Shown here piece by piece: positions 1-8,233 of a DNA stretch of 64,000 bases; the first letter of the stretch is position 1; each line of letters opens with the position of its first letter. A program made the translations under genes and the position numbers. Below the pieces are notes generated by a model. That model searched no databases, had not been told where the DNA came from, and was given only the letters and a program-made list of their open reading frames with translations. Source of the stretch: Proteiniclasticum sp043951855 (GTDB taxonomy: Bacteria > Bacillota > Clostridia > Clostridiales > Clostridiaceae); assembly GCF_043951855.1 (NCBI RefSeq), contig NZ_JBINJW010000007.1, positions 1-64,000 of the forward strand, read 5' to 3'.

Positions 1-6
1 GCTACT

Positions 7-276
7 ATGTTTGAAGAAAGAAATAAGAGAATATGGGAAAAAGTCAGACCCAAAGGAAAGAAGTCCTATCTGATTCGACAAGGGATCAAGTATGCACTTC
101 TGTATTTCATTTTATTCTCATTTCTGGCGCCCCTCATTGATCACGGATTTTCAGAGATTTATTTTACATCCGAAGGCTTTCGAAACAGGGTGATCGTCAT
201 GGGTATTTTCACACCCGTGGCTGGATTATTTCTGGCTTACACTTCCTGGAGGTACCTGGAAAAGAAATACAGATAG
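7..276 (+). CDS. small two-helix membrane protein, unknown function
   Basis: An 89-residue protein that I do not recognise. The first 25 residues are basic (Lys and Arg rich). Two hydrophobic segments follow, at about residues 28-45 and 62-80, and the C-terminal tail is again basic, so both ends probably face the cytoplasm with a short external loop. The window opens only six bases before the ATG, so the ribosome binding site cannot be judged and a longer upstream start is possible. It converges on the signal peptidase gene and they share a terminator. Reading-frame quality is good but there is no family evidence. Confidence 0.6.
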   Translation: MFEERNKRIWEKVRPKGKKSYLIRQGIKYALLYFILFSFLAPLIDHGFSEIYFTSEGFRNRVIVMGIFTPVAGLFLAYTSWRYLEKKYR

Positions 277-297
277 AGCCAACAAATGTTACAATGA

Positions 298-340
298 AAA
301 GAGCTTCAGAAGAGATTTTCAGATCTCTTCTGAAGCTTTC
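298..340. terminator. bidirectional intrinsic terminator
   Basis: A perfect 15-bp inverted repeat (arms 302-316 and 323-337) has T-rich sequence on both outer sides. It lies between two convergent genes and can serve both. Confidence 0.85.
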
Positions 341-345
341 TGATT

Positions 346-894
346 TCAGTTTACGGCCAGTGCCACAGATTGAATGTGCTCCATATGGAAGGGGCCCCAC
401 GCGCGGGAATCGGAGCTGTACAGCCTGTTGTCGCCCATGAGAAAATATTCCTCTTCATCCAGGGTCATGACAAGGTCGTCTTCCCCGGGTCCGCTGTAGT
501 AGGCATAGGGTTCACTGAGAAGTTCATGGTTGATGTATACCTGATCTCCATCTATGCGGATGGTTTCTCCAGGGAGTCCGATGATCCGCTTCACGATGAT
601 GAGAGGTACACCGGAATCTTCCACAGGGATTCCCTGGTAGATCACCGCAGCGCTGACGATGTCTCCACGTCTGATTTCCTTGAACTCCGGATCGATGTAG
701 AGAATCCTTGAATCCTCTGTGACGGCTTCATGCATGGATTCTCCGACGATATTCGTGTTCACATAAAGGCCTAGATGCATGAGGATACTTAATGTGGTGA
801 TGAAGCCCAGAAGCAGGGCTAGAATCGTCAGAGAGGAAAGAAGAAAGACCAGATTTCCTTTAGACAGTTTCCTGTTCATCCATTTTGTGCTCAT
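346..894 (-). CDS. lepB: signal peptidase I
   Basis: Membrane-bound serine protease (family S26) that removes signal peptides from exported proteins. The 182-residue length fits the short Gram-positive type. A single N-terminal membrane anchor spans about residues 15-40. The nucleophile is Ser53 in GESMHE and the general base is Lys102 in VKRIIGLPGE. The box MGDNR, with SDSRAWGP after it, is the usual C-terminal signature. A GAGAGGG ribosome binding site precedes the ATG. The start overlaps the stop of a small upstream membrane-protein gene by four bases (ATGA), so the two are probably translated together. Assignment is firm; other paralogues may exist elsewhere. Confidence 0.95.
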   Translation of the reverse strand: MSTKWMNRKLSKGNLVFLLSSLTILALLLGFITTLSILMHLGLYVNTNIVGESMHEAVTEDSRILYIDPEFKEIRRGDIVSAAVIYQGIPVEDSGVPLIIVKRIIGLPGETIRIDGDQVYINHELLSEPYAYYSGPGEDDLVMTLDEEEYFLMGDNRLYSSDSRAWGPFHMEHIQSVALAVN

Positions 895-1055
895 AGATAG
901 AACCCTCTCAGCAGAAAGAGCAGCGTGCCCAGAATCCCAAAGAGATAAGCAGCTGGCAGAAGTCTAACCGCATATCTCAGGAAATCTCCATTGGTGTATG
1001 CTTTTGAGGCTGAAGCATCAGAGGTGCTTCCTGTAGGTGTTTTCTCTCTATTCAT
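891..1055 (-). CDS. 54-residue single-helix membrane protein coupled to signal peptidase
   Basis: A short reading frame preceded by a good AGGAG site about ten bases before its ATG. The product has a polar N-terminal 25 residues (MNREKTPTGS, then Ser/Ala/Lys-rich sequence) and one hydrophobic helix at about residues 30-50 that ends RGFYL. Its TGA overlaps the signal peptidase ATG, which argues that it is a real, translationally coupled gene. I know no family for it. It could help membrane insertion or regulation of the peptidase, but that is inference from position only. Confidence 0.6.
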   Translation of the reverse strand: MNREKTPTGSTSDASASKAYTNGDFLRYAVRLLPAAYLFGILGTLLFLLRGFYL

Positions 1056-1271
1056 GGACTTCTTCTCCTCTCATGTTAAAAGAGTTATTTCATATAGTAT
1101 CATTATTAAGCATTGCTATATGAAAATCAAGACGAATGTAAAAGAATCAGAAAGGAAGAGCTTTTGGCTAAAGAAACTTTTATGCTTAAAGCGTTATGAT
1201 GTCTACTGTTGAAAGAAAACAGAAAACAGGCAAATAGAAGAAAGTATAGAATTTCAGGGAGCGGATGAAGG

Positions 1272-1667
1272 ATGATGGAGAAAGTAAGAAGATTTATGCA
1301 GGGGCGCTACGGGGTGGATGAACTATCGAGGTTTCTGATGTTTTTAAGCATCGGGATGATTTTTCTGGGAGGAATCACGGGAAATGGACTTCTGAACCTA
1401 TTAAGCGTTGTCTTCATCGGCATCGCCTATGCGAGGCTGTTATCCAGAAACTTCTACAGGTGCTCCTCGCAGAACCAGAAGTATCTCAAGCTCAGATATA
1501 AAGTCATGGGCAGATGGAGCGGATTTCTGACAAGGTTCAGAGAGAGAAAGATCTACAGGTTCTACAGCTGCCCGAAGTGCAGCCAGAAGGTGAGAATTCC
1601 CAGAGGGCAGGGAAAGGTGAGAATCACCTGTCCCAAGTGCAGCACTGAGTTTTCAGGAAAGAGCTGA
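1272..1667 (+). CDS. membrane protein with C-terminal zinc ribbon
   Basis: 131 residues. Two closely spaced hydrophobic segments at about residues 20-55 form a hairpin in the membrane. A basic stretch follows (RFRERKIYRFY), then a zinc ribbon near the C-terminus made of two CPKC pairs about 20 residues apart. This design is known from small uncharacterised firmicute proteins; a nucleic-acid or protein-binding role for the ribbon is possible but not shown. Two ATG codons occur in tandem; I used the first. A terminator follows immediately, so the gene is probably transcribed alone. Confidence 0.75.
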   Translation: MMEKVRRFMQGRYGVDELSRFLMFLSIGMIFLGGITGNGLLNLLSVVFIGIAYARLLSRNFYRCSSQNQKYLKLRYKVMGRWSGFLTRFRERKIYRFYSCPKCSQKVRIPRGQGKVRITCPKCSTEFSGKS

Positions 1668-1690
1668 TAGGGTAATAAATGCATAGAGGA

Positions 1691-1715
1691 GGACATCGCT
1701 TTGCGGTGTCCTTTT
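1691..1715 (+). terminator. intrinsic terminator
   Basis: A 9-bp stem (1691-1699 with 1703-1711, containing one G-T pair) with a three-base loop is followed by TTTT. It ends the zinc-ribbon gene. Confidence 0.85.
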
Positions 1716-1950
1716 CCATACCGCTGATTATTTCTGACATTCTGACAGAATATGCAGAACGCTTGTATCAGTGGAATGAAAGGAAAATTCAGACCTTTTT
1801 AAGCATATGGCGTTAAAGAGAGAACCGGTTATGGTAAAATACTTATAGGAAAAGAAATATTTATGTTAAAAAGTCATCATGCATCAGAGAAAAAGACTGA
1901 GTGCAGGATGCTCAGGGGAACACTTACGAAAAGCATTAGGGGGGTATAGT

Positions 1951-3066
1951 ATGGAAAAGAGAAAATTTGAAAAACTGGGGGTTTCACCTTCACTACTAGG
2001 ATACGGGTGTATGCGATTTCCGGTGAGGGACGACAAGACCATAGATGAGGAGAAGGCTCAGGCGCTTCTGGATCACGCCATAGAAAATGGCGTCACCTAC
2101 ATCGACACAGCCTATCCTTATCATGACCAGCAGAGCGAGACCTTTGTGGGAAAGGCACTATCAAAATATGACAGGGACAGCTACTACCTGGCCACAAAGC
2201 TTCCAGTCTGGATGGTGAAGGAGACTTCAGATGTCCGGAAGTACTTTGAGGAGCAGCTGCGAAGACTTCAGACGGACCATGTGGATTTCTACCTTCTTCA
2301 TGCCCTGAACAAGGAAAGATGGGAAGACATCAAGAGACTGGATATGATCCGTGAAGTGGAAAAGCTGCGGGAGGAAGGAAAAATCAAGTACATCGGATTC
2401 TCCTTCCATGATGAATACCCTGTGTTTGAGGAGATTCTCACCTACAGAGACTGGGATTTCTGCCAGATTCAGCTGAATTATGTGGATACGGTGATTCAGC
2501 AGGGCATGAAGGGATATGAGCTCACCGAGAAGCTGGGTATTCCTGTGGTCATCATGGAACCCGTAAAGGGCGGAGCTCTGGCAAAGCTTCCTTCTGTCAT
2601 GGAAGACATCTTCCATGAAGTGAGTCCGGAAAGATCCGTGGCTTCCTGGGCATTCCGCTATGTGGCGACGCTGCCCAACGTCAAGGTCATTCTTTCAGGT
2701 ATGACGGAGATGAGTCAGCTGGAGGACAACCTTCAGACCTTTGGGGACTATAAGGCGCTGCGCTCTGAAGAGATGGAAGCCGTGGAGAAGGTCACGAAAA
2801 TCTACAGAAGCAGGCAGAAAAATGAATGCACAGCCTGCGGATACTGCATGCCATGTCCCTTCGGTGTGAACATTCCGGGGAACTTCAAGATCTGGAATCA
2901 TGGTGCCATTTATGAGGATCTGGCTGGAGCAAAAGAGAACTACAAGAACATGGACCCATCCAAACGAGCAGACATGTGTCAGGAATGTGGGGCCTGTGAG
3001 CCGCAGTGTCCTCAGTTCATCACCATCATCGATGATCTGAAGCGTGTGGCCCTGGAGCTGGGCTGA
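1951..3066 (+). CDS. aldo/keto reductase with C-terminal ferredoxin-like cysteines
   Basis: NAD(P)H-dependent aldo/keto reductase fused to an iron-sulfur tail, a type common in anaerobes. The barrel spans about residues 1-280 and has the catalytic set Asp52, Tyr57, Lys83 and His117. The tail has two clusters, Cys293/296/299/303 and Cys343/346/349/353, spaced as in 4Fe-4S ferredoxins, so electrons may come from or go to ferredoxin. The start at 1951 is chosen because GGGGGG lies just upstream and the conserved beginning MEKRKFEKLG fits the family; an in-frame ATG at 1879 lacks a site. The substrate is unknown. It appears to stand alone, with a weak terminator-like hairpin behind it. Confidence 0.88.
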   Translation: MEKRKFEKLGVSPSLLGYGCMRFPVRDDKTIDEEKAQALLDHAIENGVTYIDTAYPYHDQQSETFVGKALSKYDRDSYYLATKLPVWMVKETSDVRKYFEEQLRRLQTDHVDFYLLHALNKERWEDIKRLDMIREVEKLREEGKIKYIGFSFHDEYPVFEEILTYRDWDFCQIQLNYVDTVIQQGMKGYELTEKLGIPVVIMEPVKGGALAKLPSVMEDIFHEVSPERSVASWAFRYVATLPNVKVILSGMTEMSQLEDNLQTFGDYKALRSEEMEAVEKVTKIYRSRQKNECTACGYCMPCPFGVNIPGNFKIWNHGAIYEDLAGAKENYKNMDPSKRADMCQECGACEPQCPQFITIIDDLKRVALELG

Positions 3067-3123
3067 TCGGTCACATTGCATGTGAGAAGAAGTCCATGAG
3101 GTCTTTAAAAGAATAATAATCTG

Positions 3124-3158
3124 AAGCCGTCTATCTCTTTTGGAGTGGCGGCTTTTAT
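3124..3158 (+). terminator. weak terminator-like hairpin
   Basis: An AAGCCG arm (3124-3129) pairs with CGGCTT (3149-3154) and is followed by TTTT. The loop is long and the stem short, so termination may be partial. Confidence 0.5.
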
Positions 3159-3189
3159 GCTATCAGAATGAAAGCCATGGAGGAAAAAG

Positions 3190-4191
3190 ATGCCTGAATC
3201 AAGTGTAAATGAAGTTATTGAAAGATTCCTTTCCCAGCCCATGTACAAAAGATACTTTACCGGCAGTCCCTTTGCCAGAAAAACAATCCATAATCTCTTT
3301 CAGCTCCTGAAGCAGAACTATAGGGAAGAAGAGATTCTGGAAGACGTCATGGACGATGCCATGAAGGAAACGGTGAAGTCCTATACCAGTAGTAAAGGCA
3401 GTGCCATCCGCATTTTCAGGAAATTCCTGGAATTTCTGAAGGACGAGTACGGCCAGGAGCTTCAGATCTCTTTTCCGGAAATTGATATCTCCAGTTCCTT
3501 TGAACGGCAGATGTATCTGGCCAAGATGGTGCAGTTTGAAGCGCTCAATATGGAGGATCTGGCGGATAAGCTATGGGTCAGTAAAAGAACCCTGGAGGAG
3601 GACCTGGGCAGAATCCGTGGAAAAGGGACGGACCCCATCCGGGTCTGTGGAAAGACCTTTGAAGTGAAGGAAGTGGAGCGGAGAAACGGAAGAATCCACT
3701 TTGCCTCCACCGTCCATCCATTGTTTCTGACCTTTAATCTGACCCAGGTCATGGCTACGCTGAAGGGACTCCAGGCCATGTCCATGGAACCCGCCATGAA
3801 AACCTACGCCATGGAGTCTGCAGCCTCCATCTGGCAGCAGCTTTCAGTTTATGCAAAAGAGAGGATCTTCTACGTGCTGACGGAGATCATGCCTGAGGAA
3901 ATTGTCTGGTACAAGGAGCTGGACCAGGTGGTGGCGGATCTTTTTCAGACGGAATATGAGATGGGGACAAAGGATCCATCAGCAGTCCTTATGGACTGCA
4001 TCAAGAACGGGAAACCCTTCCATGTGGAGTACCTGACTGGGGAGGAGAAATCCGTCTTCTACACGGGCTGCACCGTTATTCCCAGATCCTTCGGAGAAGG
4101 TTTCTTTGCGGTGGATTCAGACCAGGGAAGACAGGTTCTGTATTTTGACAGGGTACTGAAAAGCGCCTATACGGAAGAAGGTCTCATCTAG
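3190..4191 (+). CDS. HTH (HTH_11/DeoR-like) transcriptional regulator
   Basis: 333 residues. The first 100 residues are helical and unassigned. A winged-helix segment lies at about residues 112-160 (LADKLWVSKRTLEEDLGRI), a good match to HTH_11/DeoR-type DNA binding. The remaining 170 residues form a probable sensor or effector domain, reminiscent of WYL-type regulators in layout but without a WYL motif that I can point to. A GGAGGAAAAAG site precedes the ATG. Only 90 bases separate it from the next gene, which has its own strong ribosome site, so the two may be co-transcribed. The target genes are unknown. Confidence 0.7.
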   Translation: MPESSVNEVIERFLSQPMYKRYFTGSPFARKTIHNLFQLLKQNYREEEILEDVMDDAMKETVKSYTSSKGSAIRIFRKFLEFLKDEYGQELQISFPEIDISSSFERQMYLAKMVQFEALNMEDLADKLWVSKRTLEEDLGRIRGKGTDPIRVCGKTFEVKEVERRNGRIHFASTVHPLFLTFNLTQVMATLKGLQAMSMEPAMKTYAMESAASIWQQLSVYAKERIFYVLTEIMPEEIVWYKELDQVVADLFQTEYEMGTKDPSAVLMDCIKNGKPFHVEYLTGEEKSVFYTGCTVIPRSFGEGFFAVDSDQGRQVLYFDRVLKSAYTEEGLI

Positions 4192-4281
4192 AAATTGAAG
4201 CCGGGCTTCATTTCCCGACAGCCTGCTGTGTATTACGATGGTATCAGGATACAAACACAAATAAGCAGGAGGTACATTATA

Positions 4282-5790
4282 ATGAAAAACACATTTTACA
4301 GACCACAGGAAGTCGATACCAGACGCTTTGAGGAAATCATGAAGGAAATGAAGGCAAATCTGAATCAGATCATTTCAGGAGAGGTGGAAAAAGAGGAAGC
4401 ACGCTCCTATGCGGAAAACCTCATCAGAGAGGCAAAGCCACTTGAAAAGAATCCGGAGATGATGTTCTGGGGTTTCAGTGACCCGCAGACCATGCCCAGT
4501 GATTCCAGAGTGCGCTACTTCTATACCCCAAGCTATCTGGCGGTTTCCACTCTGGCATACATGAGGCTTTACGGACCAGAGGAAGCGCATCTTCTGGAAG
4601 GATTCCAAGAGACCCTGAGGAAAGGCCTTCTGGGAGCCACGGGCAGAGCCTTCAGCGGAGCTGGGCATGACGGCCTGAAAGGGATGATTGAAGCCTTCGA
4701 TCTCTTTCAGGAAGCGAAGATCCACCACTTTGTGGATGCCTATCCGGAAATCTGCCCCGCCTTCACCAGTCTCTTTCTGAAAACCAGGTCCTACCTCACA
4801 GAGCTTGTGAAAAAGGACAAAGTGAGAAATGCCTATGGAGAAGCGTATACCGAGGAGGCGAAGAGCGTCCTTCTGGACATGAAAGACATGGAGACGGAAG
4901 CGGTGGTGTTTGTCTACGGAACGCTGCTTAGAGGAATCAGAAACCATGATGCCTATCTTCGAAGTGCGAAGTATCTGGGGGAAGCGAAGCTTAGTGGATA
5001 TGGACTCTATGATCTTGGAAGCTACCCGGGCATCAGGAGAAAGCAAGGGAATCGGGTGAAGGGAGAAGTCTACGCAGTAGATCGGAAAACACTGGAGCGC
5101 CTCCATGAACTGGAGGGAGAAGGTAGCTTATATGCCTATGAGGAGGTCATGGTGGAAATGGATGGAAAGGAAATGCAGCATGTGGGTACCTACAGGTATC
5201 TTCATGAGGTGAAGGAAGAGAATCAGATTCCTTATGAGGAACAGCCCTATGGTAAAGAAAGGAAAGAGAAGAATCTTGTCTGGTACGCGGCCTATGGTTC
5301 CAATATGCTGGAGGAAAGGTTCCTGCACTATATCCATGGCGGCTGCTTCAGAGGAAAAGGCAGAAATCAGAAGCCCTGTGCGGATACCTCCAGTCCAAGA
5401 GCAAAGAGAGCCTATGTGTTTGATCACGACATGTACTATGCCAAAGAATCAGGAGCCTGGGAACATGGAGGCGTCTCCTTTCTGGATGTGACAAAACCTG
5501 GTAAAGCCTATGGCGTGGCGTATCTCATCACAGAAGAGCAGCTGAATCATCTCTGGATCGAAGAGAACGGGGGACATATTCCAACTCCGGGTATCAGCTG
5601 GTATGACCATAAAGCGGATCTCGGAACCATGGACGGATATCCGGTGATGACCGTGACAAACAGAAGGGTCCTTGAGAAGAATGAACCTGGAGAAAGATAC
5701 AAGAATGTACTCATGGAAGGGCTCAGAGAAAACCATAAGGAGCTCAGTGAAGAGGAAGTCAGGGCATATGTAGAGTCAAGAAACAGATGA
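4282..5790 (+). CDS. three-part protein with two gamma-glutamylcyclotransferase-like domains
   Basis: 502 residues. The ATG at 4282 follows AGGAGG by nine bases; the frame stays open upstream but without a better start. Residues 1-200 are an unrecognised, mostly helical domain. Residues about 206-315 start with VVFVYGTLLRG and contain a proline-glycine turn (GSYPGI) and a VKGEVYAVD segment, the pattern of GGCT/AIG2-like folds. Residues about 332-500 start with VWYAAYGSNM, the signature of a second GGCT-like domain, with GVAYLITEEQ later. Such domains cyclise gamma-glutamyl compounds or act on modified amines. The paired arrangement with an extra N-terminal domain is unusual. A bidirectional terminator follows. 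Confidence 0.75.
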   Translation: MKNTFYRPQEVDTRRFEEIMKEMKANLNQIISGEVEKEEARSYAENLIREAKPLEKNPEMMFWGFSDPQTMPSDSRVRYFYTPSYLAVSTLAYMRLYGPEEAHLLEGFQETLRKGLLGATGRAFSGAGHDGLKGMIEAFDLFQEAKIHHFVDAYPEICPAFTSLFLKTRSYLTELVKKDKVRNAYGEAYTEEAKSVLLDMKDMETEAVVFVYGTLLRGIRNHDAYLRSAKYLGEAKLSGYGLYDLGSYPGIRRKQGNRVKGEVYAVDRKTLERLHELEGEGSLYAYEEVMVEMDGKEMQHVGTYRYLHEVKEENQIPYEEQPYGKERKEKNLVWYAAYGSNMLEERFLHYIHGGCFRGKGRNQKPCADTSSPRAKRAYVFDHDMYYAKESGAWEHGGVSFLDVTKPGKAYGVAYLITEEQLNHLWIEENGGHIPTPGISWYDHKADLGTMDGYPVMTVTNRRVLEKNEPGERYKNVLMEGLRENHKELSEEEVRAYVESRNR

Positions 5791-5802
5791 ATGGAGTAAA
5801 AT

Positions 5803-5846
5803 AAAAATCAGATCAGCGCCTTGGGGAGGCACTGATCTGATTTTTA
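5803..5846. terminator. bidirectional intrinsic terminator
   Basis: A 13-bp perfect stem (AAAATCAGATCAG at 5804-5816 with its complement at 5832-5844) has A-rich and T-rich flanks. It lies between convergent genes. Confidence 0.9.
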
Positions 5847-5883
5847 TTATTGAAGGGCTATGAAATAGTTCAGTTCAGATCCC

Positions 5884-7209
5884 TTATCTTGGCAGGAATG
5901 CCAGCTTCAGGACGAATATGATGGCCAGGAAGTAGACCAGAGGATGAATCTCCTTGGGTTTTCCTGCCGCAAGCTTAGTGATGGGGTAGAATATGAGTCC
6001 TGCACCGATACCGTTGGAGATGCTGTAGGTGAATGCCATGATCGCCAGGGTAAAGAATGCTGGGAGGGATTCTTCGAAATCATCAAAGTTGATGTTCTTG
6101 ATGGTGGTCATCATGAGTACGCCCACGATGATCAGTGCTGGAGCAGTTGCCTGTCCTGGTACCATCAGCGCAAATGGAGCAAGGAAGATGGCCAGAAGGA
6201 AAAGGATTCCTGTGGTCACTGCAGTAAGACCAGTCTTACCGCCTTCTGAAACACCGGCTGCGGATTCCACGTAGGTTGTGACAGTGGATGTTCCAAGAAG
6301 AGCACCAGCTGCTGTAGCTACGGCGTCAGCCATAAGCGCTTTGTTCATGTTCGGCAGCTTTCCGTTTTCATCAAGCATACCAGCTTTTGCGCCAGTTCCG
6401 ATGAGGGTTCCGATGGTATCGAACATATCCACAAGTACGAAGGATAATACGACAACAAAGATGCTGCTGGCCACAGCGACGAAGCCGCCGCCCATGCTTA
6501 ACAGGTCTGAAAAACCTGGGTTCAATGCTTTACCGAAGGTAGGCATGATATTCAGGGAGAATGCATTCCATGTGGTATCGGTGACGCCCATGGGAATACC
6601 GATGAGTGTCGTGATGATGATACCAAGAAGCAGTCCGCCTCTTACTTTTCTGGACATAAGAACAGCTGTGATCACAAGACCGATGACAGCAAGAAGAACC
6701 GTTGGCTGTGTGAAATCACCAAGGGTGATTAAGGTAGCAGGTGAATCCACGACGATTCCGGAGTTCTGGAAACCGATGAAGGCGATGAAGAGTCCGATTC
6801 CGGCGCCGATGGCGTGCTTTAAGGAGTTCGGAATGGCTTCCACGATGGTTTCTCTGAAACCTGTGACGGTCAGGAGAATGAAGAATAGTCCGGAAATGAA
6901 TACGGCAGCAAGAGCTGCTTCCCAGGTGTAACCCAGGGTCAGGACCACGGTGTAGGCGAAGAATGCGTTCAGTCCCATACCCGGTGCCTGTGCGAAAGGA
7001 AGTTTCGCATAAAGACCCATGATCAGCGTACCTATTGCTGCAGAGATACAGGTTGCCATGAATACTGCGTTGAAATCCATACCTGCTTCAGCAAGGTAGA
7101 TGGGATTCACGACCAGAATGTAGGCCATGGTGACGAAAGTGGTGATACCGGCAATTACTTCAGTTCTGACTGTGGTGTTGTGTTCCTTTAACTTAAAGAA
7201 ATCATTCAT
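5884..7209 (-). CDS. NCS2-family purine permease (AzgA/PbuG type)
   Basis: Inner-membrane proton symporter for hypoxanthine, guanine or adenine. The 441 residues hold 12-14 hydrophobic segments. AzgA-type signatures are visible: QAPGMGLNAFF at about residue 74 and DMFDTIGTLIG in the middle, with GTSTVTTYVESAAGV following. A GAGGAGG site precedes the ATG. Upstream lie a guanine-class aptamer, a ykkC-class aptamer and one terminator, so transcription should respond to purine supply; this supports a guanine/hypoxanthine substrate. The gene stands alone in its unit. Family is firm; exact base preference is inferred. Confidence 0.92.
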   Translation of the reverse strand: MNDFFKLKEHNTTVRTEVIAGITTFVTMAYILVVNPIYLAEAGMDFNAVFMATCISAAIGTLIMGLYAKLPFAQAPGMGLNAFFAYTVVLTLGYTWEAALAAVFISGLFFILLTVTGFRETIVEAIPNSLKHAIGAGIGLFIAFIGFQNSGIVVDSPATLITLGDFTQPTVLLAVIGLVITAVLMSRKVRGGLLLGIIITTLIGIPMGVTDTTWNAFSLNIMPTFGKALNPGFSDLLSMGGGFVAVASSIFVVVLSFVLVDMFDTIGTLIGTGAKAGMLDENGKLPNMNKALMADAVATAAGALLGTSTVTTYVESAAGVSEGGKTGLTAVTTGILFLLAIFLAPFALMVPGQATAPALIIVGVLMMTTIKNINFDDFEESLPAFFTLAIMAFTYSISNGIGAGLIFYPITKLAAGKPKEIHPLVYFLAIIFVLKLAFLPR

Positions 7210-7306
7210 TGTTTGCCTCCTCGATTTTGCTTTGATTTGGTTGAAGTCTGAAAAACACTCTTATAACTTTATAAAAATCTAAACACATATATAATTTCTC
7301 CGGTTC

Positions 7307-7366
7307 AAAAAAATAGAGCTCGGAAGGATAGGCCTGTGATACAAGTGAAACCTATCCGTCCGGGCT
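7307..7366 (-). terminator. riboswitch-controlled terminator before the purine permease
   Basis: Read on the minus strand, a 16-nt arm (7366 to 7351) pairs with 7332 to 7317 with two mismatches and is followed by CTA and seven T. The 5' arm overlaps the 3' end of the ykkC-class aptamer (its AAAAGCCCGG segment), which makes aptamer folding and termination compete. Confidence 0.85.
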
Positions 7367-7457
7367 TTTCTCCCATCGGTGTGACATTGAAGTCAATGTC
7401 TGTATCGCTCGGACCAGCTTCTCCGACGGACGAAGAACGGAACCCTAGATACACTTT
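7352..7457 (-). promoter_or_regulatory. ykkC-class aptamer, probably the PRPP-binding subtype
   Basis: On the minus strand the conserved ykkC blocks appear in order: CTAGGGTTCCG, then CTGGTCCGAG, then a variable hairpin (GACATTGA/TCAATGTC at 7383-7400), then ACACCGATGGGAGAAAAGCC. These match the shared core of guanidine-I, ppGpp and PRPP riboswitches. The position directly after a guanine-class aptamer and before a purine transporter gene favours the PRPP subtype, as in the known guanine-PRPP tandem. The subtype is inferred, not read from diagnostic bases. Confidence 0.85.
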
Positions 7458-7529
7458 CACTCATAGTAGGATATTTTACGGTCATCCTGTAGAGACTGTC
7501 GAACCACATTATCGGACATTATATGAGTT
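7458..7529 (-). promoter_or_regulatory. purine riboswitch aptamer, guanine class
   Basis: On the minus strand, P1 arms ACTCATA and TATGAGT enclose the fold. The P2 loop contains UAAUGUGG, J2/3 reads AGTCTCTAC, and the P3 loop GACCGTAAA is bracketed by AGGAT/ATCCT. The specificity position just before the closing TATGAGT is C, which marks guanine/hypoxanthine rather than adenine binding. P2 has one apparent C-C mismatch. Confidence 0.92.
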
Positions 7530-7555
7530 ATTTTCATTATTCAATTCATGTGTTT

Positions 7556-7584
7556 ATAATACCAAATGATACGGAACAGGTCAA
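7556..7584 (-). promoter_or_regulatory. sigma-A type promoter for the purine permease
   Basis: On the minus strand, TTGACC (7584-7579) and TATTAT (7561-7556) are separated by exactly 17 bp. Transcription should begin near 7549, just before the guanine aptamer. Confidence 0.75.
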
Positions 7585-7680
7585 ACGTTTTTTAATAAAA
7601 ATATTTTAATGTTCGTGTTTTATTTTTTGAAAGGAGAGGAAGAGTGTGAAGAGGGGATTCCTCTGCATGCGGAAGAAATG

Positions 7681-7710
7681 AAAAGAAGCCGCCGGAATCC
7701 GACAGCTTCT
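7681..7710 (-). terminator. terminator of the leuCD-type unit
   Basis: AGAAGC (minus strand, 7710-7705) pairs with GCTTCT (7689-7684), with inner CGGA/TCCG pairing, and runs into TTTT. It lies 17 bases after the small-subunit stop. Confidence 0.75.
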
Positions 7711-7727
7711 GAATATTTAATTGAGGC

Positions 7728-8231
7728 TTAAATGAGATCTCTTCCTTCCCGCATCATGTCCTTGATGCCTCCATGGGAGAGAATCTTCATGGCCATATCT
7801 CCAAGCATTTCCCCCTGAAGAACCTTTCCTGTGGAAAGTAAGGTTACGGTACCTTTTCTCAGGTCCACTTCAATTTCCTCTCCGTCTTTAAGAACCTTAT
7901 AAAGTCCTTTGACCACCAGCAGGGGCAGACCAAGATTGATGGAGTTTCTGAAGAAGATTCTGGCGAAGGAGTCTGCGATGACCAGGGAAGCACCCATGTT
8001 AAGGAGCGCGATGGGGGCATGTTCTCTGCTGGAACCGCAGCCGAAGTTGCTTTCAGCAACCACGATATCGCCTTTCCTGAAATTCTTCGGAATTTCAGGA
8101 TCCACTCCCTCCAGGCAGTGAGACCCGATTTCTTCAGGACTTACGATTTCAAGATATCGACCCGGATAGATCTGGTCCGTATCAATATTTTTTCCTAGAA
8201 TGAGGACTTTTCCTCTTATGATTTCCTGCAT
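7728..8231 (-). CDS. leuD: 3-isopropylmalate dehydratase-type small subunit
   Basis: Small (swivel) subunit of an aconitase-superfamily hydro-lyase, 167 residues. The ligand-binding loop NFGCGSSREHAP at about residues 62-73 and the N-terminal IDTDQIYPGRY are the LeuD signatures. The large-subunit gene ends two bases upstream, and GGAGGAGG in its last codons supplies the ribosome site, so the subunits are made together. The family includes isopropylmalate, homoaconitate, citramalate/methylmalate and 2,3-dimethylmalate dehydratases. No leuA or leuB is adjacent, so a leucine role is not guaranteed. Confidence 0.88.
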   Translation of the reverse strand: MQEIIRGKVLILGKNIDTDQIYPGRYLEIVSPEEIGSHCLEGVDPEIPKNFRKGDIVVAESNFGCGSSREHAPIALLNMGASLVIADSFARIFFRNSINLGLPLLVVKGLYKVLKDGEEIEVDLRKGTVTLLSTGKVLQGEMLGDMAMKILSHGGIKDMMREGRDLI

Positions 8232-8233
8232 GA

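Noticed and set aside
991..1212. A 73-codon plus-strand frame
   Set aside because: No ribosome site, no family, and its first part is antisense to the better supported 54-residue gene.
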